Both the position numbers and the translations under genes were made by a program. From the NCBI GenBank assembly GCA_015232465.1, contig JADFZO010000007.1, positions 1 through 64,000 of the forward strand: 64,000 nt of DNA. Reading direction: 5' to 3'. Position 1 is the stretch's first letter. The number at the start of each line of letters is the position of its first letter. The notes beneath the pieces were generated by a model. That model was not told the DNA's origin and searched no databases. It saw only the letters and a program-made list of their open reading frames with translations. Origin of the DNA: Desulfamplus sp. GTDB lineage: Bacteria > Desulfobacterota > Desulfobacteria > Desulfobacterales > Desulfobacteraceae. Positions 20,582-29,196 of the stretch are shown here, piece after piece.

Positions 20582-22750
20582 CTAATTTGTAGGCACAACA
20601 ACGATTTCATAAATAGGATTTACCCCCTTTTTAGTGATCTGCTCTTTTATGATCTCATATATTTTGCACCTTGATAAATCTTGCTTTAAAATCAGCTTTG
20701 ATTTGCTTCCAGCTATTGATGTTTGAGCCATTATTTGGGTATTGACAACAACCTCAGCCTTTAGCTCGCTTTTTGTGGCAAACTCTTTAAGTCCTCTCTG
20801 TTTAGACTTTATCTCTTTAATCTCACCCTCAATTAGCTCAATCTTACGCTGTTTTAAAAGGTTCTGTTCAACTATGGTATCTTGGCGTTCAAAGGCTTGA
20901 TTGATTATCTTTTCTGAATTATCAACCCTTTTTTGAAGCTCTCCTACCATTTTGAGCATACGTTGAACCTGCTCAATATCTTCAGAAGCCTCTATCTGCG
21001 GAAGCTGTATTGCAACTTTTTTTAAATCTGCTTGAGCACTATCTTGCATGTTGACAGCATCAGATATTTGCTCATTTAATAGCTTCTCTTCAGACTCAAA
21101 GCTCAATATCTCATCTTTGATGGATTTAATCTCATCAGATTTTTTCTCAACTCTTTGATCTAAATCAGCAAGCATCATCTCAATTATCCCCTCAGTGCCA
21201 ACCTCAAGTTTAGAGGGTAATGACTTTGCAGTGCCAACTCTACCAGCTACAACTCCACCTCTTGAGTTTACAAATGATGATACAATCAGACCATATCTGT
21301 TAAGAGATCGCCCACCAACAAAAAGCTCTGAGTCGATAATCTCATTTTGAACAACAATATCACCTAACGCCTTTATTCTGGAACTATTTATATACTTTGC
21401 ATGGACATTACCCTGAATATTGACAATATTAGCATCAATAATACCAGCAGATACATTAAGGTCTCCTGTTAGATGGATTTGTGCCCCCTCAACTGCCTGT
21501 GCTGTAAGATTTGCACACTTTACGCTGCAACCAGCCTTTACAACACCATCTACGGTTATGTTGCCATTAAAGTTAATATCTCCAGTATCGTAATTTACAT
21601 CGCCCTTAATCTGAAGCTCTGGAAATACAGATACAACCCCCATAAAATCTAAATGTGGGTGTCCGTCAGCGGTTGAAAATATTTGGAGCTTATCATCAGA
21701 AAATCGGGTGTTTACACCTGCTGTAAAAAGAGGCTCTTTTGGCTCTTCAACTGGTATTGGATTTCCAAAAGTATCAACCCCAGCAGTGCCTGCTTTACCC
21801 TGTGTCTTCTCTGCAAGTAGGCTATTTTTTAAGACAAATGGCTTTACGCCGCTGCTATGAAAATCCTCAAAAAAATATCTGACGCTACCATCAACTGGCT
21901 CTATTGGAAGGCTTGCAATAAGATTATCATTTAATCTAACCTCTTGAGATTGACTCTTTTCAATATTGTGTAAAAAATTGCTTGCAAAAGATAATCTGTT
22001 TTGAAAAAAGAGCCTTAAAACAGTATCAATTATCTCTTTTTCTCTATCTGAAATATTGCTCTCTTGCTGCTCTTTGTTTAACAACTTTAAAAGATAAAGT
22101 TCATCTAAATCAGCAATTTTAATTGAGTTATCTGAGGATGTAGCAGATACAATATTTTCAAGAAACAGCTTAATATCAGTTGCTGCCCTTTTAAACTCGC
22201 CAATGTTACCGCTATCCATCAAAATTTTGAGCTGCTGCTTCTTCTCTTCAATCTTTTGCTTAAAAACCTCTCGCTTTTTTTTTAGATGCAGTGCAACCTT
22301 ATACATTTGGCGGTTCTGATGTTCAGTAAGATTTCTTAAGGTCTCTCGTTTTTGAATCTGTCCAAACTGTTTGCAGAGCCGTGCAACCTCAGATAGTAAA
22401 TAATCATCTTTAAACGGTATGGCAATAGAGCTATGTATGGCAGCTCTATTAATGGCATTGATTAGTATCTCCATGTCAGAGGAGTCAGAAAATAGCATTC
22501 TTTGCGTATCAGGGGAAAGAGAGCGAGCACGCTCAAGAAGCTCATCTCCATTCATTCTTGGTATTTTATAGGCAGATATTACAACAGCAAATAAAGATGT
22601 TGAAGCCCCTTCAAGTGCAGCAATAGCAGGATAGGAGGATTTGACCCATCTTACATCATATCCAGCACCAGTTAAGAGCCTCTCAACGCTCTCCCCTATG
22701 CTATTTTGACTCTCTACAACAAGAATCTTATCGCATTTTTTATCTACCAT
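20582..22750 (-). CDS. Response-regulator receiver fused to FapA/DUF342-like domain
   Basis: N-terminal receiver-like region; then FTAGVNTRFSDDKLQIFSTADGHP..GDVNYDTGDINFNGNITVDGVVKAGCSVKC.. DUF342 pattern; coiled coil. Confidence 0.75.
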   Translation of the reverse strand: MVDKKCDKILVVESQNSIGESVERLLTGAGYDVRWVKSSYPAIAALEGASTSLFAVVISAYKIPRMNGDELLERARSLSPDTQRMLFSDSSDMEILINAINRAAIHSSIAIPFKDDYLLSEVARLCKQFGQIQKRETLRNLTEHQNRQMYKVALHLKKKREVFKQKIEEKKQQLKILMDSGNIGEFKRAATDIKLFLENIVSATSSDNSIKIADLDELYLLKLLNKEQQESNISDREKEIIDTVLRLFFQNRLSFASNFLHNIEKSQSQEVRLNDNLIASLPIEPVDGSVRYFFEDFHSSGVKPFVLKNSLLAEKTQGKAGTAGVDTFGNPIPVEEPKEPLFTAGVNTRFSDDKLQIFSTADGHPHLDFMGVVSVFPELQIKGDVNYDTGDINFNGNITVDGVVKAGCSVKCANLTAQAVEGAQIHLTGDLNVSAGIIDANIVNIQGNVHAKYINSSRIKALGDIVVQNEIIDSELFVGGRSLNRYGLIVSSFVNSRGGVVAGRVGTAKSLPSKLEVGTEGIIEMMLADLDQRVEKKSDEIKSIKDEILSFESEEKLLNEQISDAVNMQDSAQADLKKVAIQLPQIEASEDIEQVQRMLKMVGELQKRVDNSEKIINQAFERQDTIVEQNLLKQRKIELIEGEIKEIKSKQRGLKEFATKSELKAEVVVNTQIMAQTSIAGSKSKLILKQDLSRCKIYEIIKEQITKKGVNPIYEIVVVPTN

Positions 22751-23516
22751 TTTGAGCCTGTAAATAGTTCTGTTTAGTAAAATGATCTGCAAGCTGACAA
22801 ATCAAGGTCGTATAAAATCTATTAATCTCTTCAGAGTCAATAAGTTCGCTCTCTTTAAGTATCTTTTTAATCCTCATTAAATCAGCAATATCATCCTCTG
22901 ATGTTACGCTATTTTGCTCCTCTTGAATAGCCCCTTTTTTATTAATCCACTCATATCTGCCCTGTTTATGAGATAATGCTGCTATTTTTGCATCTAACTC
23001 TTTTAACATATTTGCCTCTTTTACGGCAGATTCATTTAAGATGCGATTTAGCTCAACAAGTTTTGTATTTTGCTCTTTTGCAAGACGAAAAAGCTCTCTG
23101 CTCTCAACAGCAAGCTCGTACTGCTCCAGCCCCTCTTTTACAGATGCTAAAAAATCCTCATTTTTCCAAGGTTTTGTTATATATTTATGAATCTCTCCTC
23201 TATTTACAGCCTCAATCACAGATTGAATCTCTGCATATCCTGTGATCATAAACCTTATGCTGTTTGGTGAAATCCAGCTTACCTCTTCAAAAAACTCTGT
23301 CCCAGTTATGAATGGCATCTGGTGATCAGATATAATTAGGGCAAAAGGCTCTGTGGCTGATTTGAGTATCTCTAAAGCCTCTTTTGGCTCATTAGAATAT
23401 AGTGATGTAACAGAGATTTTGTTAAGCAGTGTGGAGATAATCTTTCCAACCGTAACATCATCATCAACAATCAAAACCCTTTTATCTTTAAATAGCTCTT
23501 TGTGATCTATATCCAT
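22740..23516 (-). CDS. Response regulator receiver protein
   Basis: RVLIVDDDVTVGKIISTLL...LIISDHQMPFITGTEFF...KYITKPW. Confidence 0.85.
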   Translation of the reverse strand: MDIDHKELFKDKRVLIVDDDVTVGKIISTLLNKISVTSLYSNEPKEALEILKSATEPFALIISDHQMPFITGTEFFEEVSWISPNSIRFMITGYAEIQSVIEAVNRGEIHKYITKPWKNEDFLASVKEGLEQYELAVESRELFRLAKEQNTKLVELNRILNESAVKEANMLKELDAKIAALSHKQGRYEWINKKGAIQEEQNSVTSEDDIADLMRIKKILKESELIDSEEINRFYTTLICQLADHFTKQNYLQAQNGR

Positions 23517-23733
23517 AAATCAATCTCTCTTTTGATAACTTTTTTTACAAGTTTTTTTACCTTATGTTTTTTCTTTCAACTTAACACGTTTTCCTACTGG
23601 TATAAAACACTTATCTGTTAAAATTAGACGATAACTTTATTGACATTCACCGCTCAAAGCAGATAGTTTAACAGGGCTAATTTTGGCAAACAGGCAGGTT
23701 TTGAAGTTTTTTTGAAGATGGAGCAAAAAATAG

Positions 23734-24981
23734 ATGACAGTATTTGAATACAGAGCCTTAACAGATAAAGGCAAGAAAAAAAGCGGGATTATTGATGCTG
23801 AGAGCATTATGGCAGCTGGTTCAAAACTTAGACAACAAAATATCTTTCCAACATCAATTAATGAGGTAAAAAGTGAAGTAGCAAGCCAAAATAGAGTAAA
23901 ATCTCTATCAACTCTTATAGACTCCTCTGGGATAATGCTCTTTTCTCGAATCAGTAAAAGAGAGACCGCAATAATAACAAGACAGCTTGCAACCCTTATA
24001 TCTGCTGGTTTTCCGCTTGCAGGTGCTCTTGCTACACTTGCTAACCAGACAGAATCAAAATCTTTTCAGCGTCTTTTATCTAAAATCAAAGAGTCAATTG
24101 AGGAGGGAAAGAGTTTTTCTCAGGCTTTGTCTCAATATCCATCTGTTTTTTTGCCTGTTTATGTAAATATGGTTCACGCAGGAGAGTCATCAGGCACGCT
24201 TGAGATTGTGCTTGAGCGCCTTGCAGATATAACTGAAAAGCAAGAAGATACCCGTAAAAAGATTCAATCATCTCTTGCATACCCAATGTTGATGAGTATT
24301 ACAGGGGTTGGTGTGCTTATATTTCTTATTACTTACATTGTTCCTGGAATTATCAAAATATTTACAGATATGAATCAGCAGCTTCCAGCCCCTACACGTA
24401 TTCTTATCGCTCTAAGTTCTTTTTTTCAATCTTTTTGGTGGGTTGTAATTTTGATTCCAGTTGTGCTATCAACTACCCTCTATCTTGTCAGAAAAAGACC
24501 AACTGGTTTAAGAGTAACCGACAGCTTGCTTCTTGCAACCCCGAAAGCTGGTAAGTTGATAAAAAAGAGTGAAGTGGCAAGATTTGCGAGGATTCTTGGC
24601 TCTTTACTTACTAATGGCGTTCCAATGCTCACAGCACTTGATATTGCAAGAAACACAATTAGAAACAGCGTTCTTCAAAACAGAATAACCATAGCAGCAG
24701 AGGCTGTAAAAGAGGGGGGTGATCTTGGCAATGCCCTTGATGGCACAAGCGAGTTCCCATCTCTTGCAATACAGATGATTAAGGTGGGAGAGCAAAGCGG
24801 AAAATTAGAACAGATGCTTGAAAAGACCGCCCAACTCTTTGAAAAAGAGGCTGAATCAACCATTGTTGCAATGAGTGCACTTTTAGAGCCAATCATCATA
24901 CTATTTATGGGTGTGGTAGTTGGTTTTATTGTTCTATCTATCTGTCTTCCTATTTTTGAGATGAATCAACTTGCAAGGTAA
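23734..24981 (+). CDS. gspF: Type II secretion/type IV pilus inner membrane protein (GspF/PilC family)
   Basis: MTVFEYRALTDKGKKKSGIIDAES; VYVNMVHAGESSGTLE and MIKVGEQSGKLEQML repeats. Confidence 0.9.
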   Translation: MTVFEYRALTDKGKKKSGIIDAESIMAAGSKLRQQNIFPTSINEVKSEVASQNRVKSLSTLIDSSGIMLFSRISKRETAIITRQLATLISAGFPLAGALATLANQTESKSFQRLLSKIKESIEEGKSFSQALSQYPSVFLPVYVNMVHAGESSGTLEIVLERLADITEKQEDTRKKIQSSLAYPMLMSITGVGVLIFLITYIVPGIIKIFTDMNQQLPAPTRILIALSSFFQSFWWVVILIPVVLSTTLYLVRKRPTGLRVTDSLLLATPKAGKLIKKSEVARFARILGSLLTNGVPMLTALDIARNTIRNSVLQNRITIAAEAVKEGGDLGNALDGTSEFPSLAIQMIKVGEQSGKLEQMLEKTAQLFEKEAESTIVAMSALLEPIIILFMGVVVGFIVLSICLPIFEMNQLAR

Positions 24982-25017
24982 ACCTGCTATTTAACATTTT
25001 ATGGAGAGTAAAGTTTA

Positions 25018-26397
25018 ATGATTAAAAGGTGTTATAAAAATTTAGTATTTATGGTTATAATTTTAAATCTATCTATTTTGCCAATATTTTTAAGTTTAGC
25101 TCACAGCAATAGTGGCAAAATAAATAAAAAACCGATGAGCACCAAACATCTGGTAAAAAAGAGAGGAGCTGTAAAAGATAGCAGCTCAATTATAAACAGC
25201 AAAGCTGGAATTATGCTTTTGAGTAACAATGGAACTATTTTATATTCTCAAAATCCAAATATTGGATTTATTCCAGCATCAACCATAAAAGTTCTGACAA
25301 GCCTTGTTGCACGCCACTATCTTGGTGTGAACTACCGCTTTACAACCGATTTTTTCCTTACAGTTGGAGGACAAAATAGGGTCAATCTTAAAATAAAGGG
25401 TTACGGAGATCCCCTTTTTACCTCAGCAGTCATACATGATGCCTGCCGTCAAGTTGTTGCTACTTTAAGGGCAATGAATATAAATCAGCTCAACGACATA
25501 GTTGTTGATAACTCATTTTTTACACAAAATATCAATATTGATGGAAGATCAAACACCAACAACCCCTACGATGCCCCTGTTGGAGCTTTATCAGCCAATT
25601 TTAATACTGTCTCTTTCCAATACAGCAGGTCAAAAAAAGAGTATGTTAGCGATGATCCAGAGATACCGCTTCTCCCATTTGTTATGAATCAGGTGAAATC
25701 CTCAAGGTTAAGGGGGGGGCGTGTGGTTCTATCTCAAGAGGAGAGCAGACTCTATGCTGGTATGCTGATACGCCATTTTCTTTTGCAAGAGGGGATATTA
25801 ATAAGAGGCGATGTTAAAGCTGGTATTGTAACCTCAAAAGATAAGCCAATTTATGAGTTTATATCTCCTTACAGCATAGATGAAATAATAGTAAAGCTCT
25901 TAAAACACTCGAGCAACTTTATAGCAAATCAGATATTTTTAGCCTCTGGAGCAAAAGCATTCTCACCGCCCGCAACTGTTGAAAAGGGGGTTGCTGCCAT
26001 GAGCGATTACGCCAAAAGGGCTATTGGAATTTCAATGTATAGCGGATCAAATGTCATCTTTGCAGAAGGCTCTGGTCTTTCAAGATTAAATAGAATCTCT
26101 CCAGCAGATATGGTAAAGATTTTATTTAAATTTCGACCAAATTATCAGCTTATGAGAAGTGAAACTATTGCTGATGGAGTTACTGAATATTATAAAACAG
26201 GGACACTAAACGGGGTTCGGACAAGATGTGGCTATTTTGAAACATTAGATGGTTTATACCCATTTGTGATTATGGTAAATCAAGATGGTGCGGGGTATGA
26301 AAATATAAAAAAATCTCTGTGTGAGATGGTTTTGCTTCATAAAAATGCCTCAATTCAAAACTTTTTTTCAAAAACTCAAGTAGTTTTAAATTTTTAA
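25018..26397 (+). CDS. dacB: D-alanyl-D-alanine carboxypeptidase/endopeptidase (PBP4, S13)
   Basis: IPASTIKVLTSL (SxxK), SSN, KTGTLNGVRTRCGYF. Confidence 0.88.
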   Translation: MIKRCYKNLVFMVIILNLSILPIFLSLAHSNSGKINKKPMSTKHLVKKRGAVKDSSSIINSKAGIMLLSNNGTILYSQNPNIGFIPASTIKVLTSLVARHYLGVNYRFTTDFFLTVGGQNRVNLKIKGYGDPLFTSAVIHDACRQVVATLRAMNINQLNDIVVDNSFFTQNINIDGRSNTNNPYDAPVGALSANFNTVSFQYSRSKKEYVSDDPEIPLLPFVMNQVKSSRLRGGRVVLSQEESRLYAGMLIRHFLLQEGILIRGDVKAGIVTSKDKPIYEFISPYSIDEIIVKLLKHSSNFIANQIFLASGAKAFSPPATVEKGVAAMSDYAKRAIGISMYSGSNVIFAEGSGLSRLNRISPADMVKILFKFRPNYQLMRSETIADGVTEYYKTGTLNGVRTRCGYFETLDGLYPFVIMVNQDGAGYENIKKSLCEMVLLHKNASIQNFFSKTQVVLNF

Positions 26398-27095
26398 ACT
26401 CCAGCAAGTAGCCTGAATTTATCAGTAATAAGAAGTATGCCAAGTGCGATTAAAAGCAGTCCAGATATTTTATTTATGTATATTAACACCTTTTTTGCCC
26501 GTTTCATAATCTCAAGAATCCTGTTGATAAAAAATGAGATAATAATAAACGGCAATGCTAAACCAATCGAATAGAGAGTTAAGAGAAGAACGCCTTGCAA
26601 TACGGTCTCCTGACTTCCAGCAACAATTAGTATAGAGCCAAGTAAGGGACCAATGCACGGAGTCCAGCCAGCACCAAAAGCCATACCAATAACAAATGTC
26701 CCCATAAGGTGCATAGGTTTTTCACTTATGTGCATTCTCTTTTCAAAATTTAGGCTCTTAATATTTATGATGCCAAGCAGGTGAAGACCAAAAATAATAA
26801 TTATAGCACCACCAACATATCTGATAAGCCAAGAAAATGAGGAGATAACACCCCCTAAAAACGATACAGATGCGCCAAGCAATATAAAGACAAAAGAGAA
26901 ACCGCCAATATATGCCAATGTTGCAAGCATAACTTTTACCCTTGTTTTTCTATCATCTCCAGTTGTAAGTTCATCTAAAGATAGCCCTGTGATAAAGCTA
27001 AAATAGGCTGGAATTAGAGGCAGAATGCACGGTGAAAAGAACGAGAGCAGACCCGCAGCAAGTGCTGCCTGATATGATACTGTTTCAGTAAACAA
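26394..27095 (-). CDS. ccdA: Cytochrome c biogenesis protein CcdA (DsbD family)
   Basis: AGLLSFFSPCILPLIPAYFSFITG and FGAGWTPCIGPLLGSIL. Confidence 0.93.
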   Translation of the reverse strand: MFTETVSYQAALAAGLLSFFSPCILPLIPAYFSFITGLSLDELTTGDDRKTRVKVMLATLAYIGGFSFVFILLGASVSFLGGVISSFSWLIRYVGGAIIIIFGLHLLGIINIKSLNFEKRMHISEKPMHLMGTFVIGMAFGAGWTPCIGPLLGSILIVAGSQETVLQGVLLLTLYSIGLALPFIIISFFINRILEIMKRAKKVLIYINKISGLLLIALGILLITDKFRLLAGV

Positions 27096-27218
27096 TTTTT
27101 TTCCTCCAGAGTACCTTTTGGGATTAGTTAAAGGTGAGAATAGTCTAAAATTTATAAGGTTAATAAATTAATCAGTTTTAATCTTTTTTGCAAGACTGTT
27201 TATTTACTAAAAATTATC

Positions 27219-27247
27219 TTGACCTTAAATAGTTTTTAACATATATT
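27219..27247 (+). promoter_or_regulatory. Promoter of tRNA-fMet
   Basis: TTGACC-17 nt-TATATT ending 11 nt before the tRNA. Confidence 0.75.
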
Positions 27248-27258
27248 AATAAAGTTTT

Positions 27259-27335
<77 letters not shown>

Positions 27336-27365
27336 ATTAAAAATTTAATACCGTTAAAATATTAT

Positions 27366-27395
27366 AAAAAAGCCCTGTAATGCAGGGCTTTTTTT
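27366..27395 (+). terminator. Rho-independent terminator after tRNA-fMet
   Basis: AAAAAAGCCCTG-taatg-CAGGGCTTTTTTT. Confidence 0.92.
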
Positions 27396-27675
27396 ATTCC
27401 TCTCCCTATCTTCTATGCAATAAGATTTTTTTCGCACAAATCTCTACTTATTTTTATATCAGTTTTTCAGCCTTAACATCAAAAGAGTTGCCATGCACAA
27501 AAAATAGTATAGTCTCAAGAAAATCCTCAACATTTTAAATTTTTAAAAAAAATAAACACCTCAAAAACACAACAGCAAAATTGTTAATCTTGCTTTTTTA
27601 TGCCTTCGTGTCTTATAAAAGGCAAATAAAATCTATAACTAAAATTTTAAATTGACAACAAAAAGAAGGATCACA

Positions 27676-29160
27676 ATGACATCACAACAGGTCATTTTAA
27701 GAAGAGTAACTCCAGTTCTGGTTTATGGTCGTCCAATTTTAGTTTTTGCAGGAATGATCTGCGCAATTGCAGTTATGCTTACCCGTAATTATGCAATTTA
27801 TCTTACTGGAACAATCTTGCTATTTACATCAATGATATTTGATCTTATTGATGGGTGGTTTTCTGACCGTTTTAGCCCAAATCCAACATTTGCAGAGCTT
27901 GCTGATCTTATCATGGATAGAGTTGTCTATTCTATTATATTTCCATTGGTTGCAGTTGGAATGATGTGGAGACTGCTTTTTGTTTCACCTGCACATAGCC
28001 GTTTAGAGCTTTTTCACGCCATTTTTGTCTTGATTATCTGCGTAACTGTTTTGGTTAGAAACAATTTTGCCCATTTTATGCGAGGCTTTGCTCTTCGTTA
28101 CGGACAAGAGACTGAACTTCGCGAACTTACACGACTTCGCACAATTGTGGCAGCTCCACTTGGTTTACTGCTCTATGTTCACGCATTTTACGTCCCATTT
28201 ATAGATGCCGGACCACACTATTTAACTATTTATGCAGTAATCGAAAAACTTGGAAATCTTCCATTAAGAAATCTTTTTATTATTGAAATTCTATTTTTGA
28301 TAATCAACTTTGGCTCAATTGCTGGGTATTGCCGAAAATATGGCAGATACTGCTTAGATGAGATATGCCTTGATAATAATTTGTTAAGACGTAGGATTTT
28401 ATCTGTCTTTCCAAACACTCTAACTGCAATGAATGCAATTATGGGGCTATTGGCTGTATTTTTTGCATATCAGGGAAAAATTACAGAGTCTTATCTTCTG
28501 CTTATTGGTGCTGCTGTTTTTGATAAGTTAGATGGGGCAATGGCAAGAAAACTTGGGCTAACGGAGCCTCTGCCAGGTGTAACTAAGGGGCATATCACAT
28601 TTGGTGGAATTATGGACGATATTGCTGATGGGATAAGTTTTTGCATTGCACCTGCTTGGATATTTTACATAGTGTTTGCAAACCACCCAAATATTGATAT
28701 TAGCTCACTTCCAGCAGGCACAGTTGCAATAGTTTACGCATTAGCAGGGATTGTAAGGCTTATCTATTTTACCTTAGATAAAAACTCCATTCCAGGAATG
28801 TTTAAGGGGCTACCAACACCAGCAGCAGCTCTCTTTGTAACCTCTCCACTTGTAGTTTTAGCCCACATCACAGGCTCAGAGCAAGATTGGTGCAGATTGG
28901 TTGGCTTTTTCAGCTTTGGGCTACTTATATTTACATCTATCTTGATGAACTTTTATCCAATAAAGTATCTTCACATGGGGCGATTTATGGATAGAAACCC
29001 CAAATTTATGTGGAGCACATTAACCCTTTTGATAATCTTTGTCTTTACACCTTGGTTTGGATATTTTGCCTTTTTTTTGATGCTTTTATATATCTTCTCT
29101 CCAGTCCTATCATACAAAATTGATCCTGCAACTGCTGCAAGAGAGGGTAAAGAAACGTGA
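27676..29160 (+). CDS. Tandem CDP-alcohol phosphatidyltransferase-family membrane protein
   Basis: DLIDGWFSDRFSPNPTFAELADLIMD (degenerate) and DKLDGAMARKLG...GGIMDDIADG; multiple TM helices; AGAAGGA upstream of ATG 27676. Confidence 0.8.
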   Translation: MTSQQVILRRVTPVLVYGRPILVFAGMICAIAVMLTRNYAIYLTGTILLFTSMIFDLIDGWFSDRFSPNPTFAELADLIMDRVVYSIIFPLVAVGMMWRLLFVSPAHSRLELFHAIFVLIICVTVLVRNNFAHFMRGFALRYGQETELRELTRLRTIVAAPLGLLLYVHAFYVPFIDAGPHYLTIYAVIEKLGNLPLRNLFIIEILFLIINFGSIAGYCRKYGRYCLDEICLDNNLLRRRILSVFPNTLTAMNAIMGLLAVFFAYQGKITESYLLLIGAAVFDKLDGAMARKLGLTEPLPGVTKGHITFGGIMDDIADGISFCIAPAWIFYIVFANHPNIDISSLPAGTVAIVYALAGIVRLIYFTLDKNSIPGMFKGLPTPAAALFVTSPLVVLAHITGSEQDWCRLVGFFSFGLLIFTSILMNFYPIKYLHMGRFMDRNPKFMWSTLTLLIIFVFTPWFGYFAFFLMLLYIFSPVLSYKIDPATAAREGKET

Positions 29161-29196
29161 AGCTAAATGCTATTTTGTTTTTAAGCTAACCACTTT

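Noticed and set aside
26394-26397. Overlapping convergent stop codons of dacB and ccdA as a functional signal
   Set aside because: Tight convergent packing is common; no further structure supports a function
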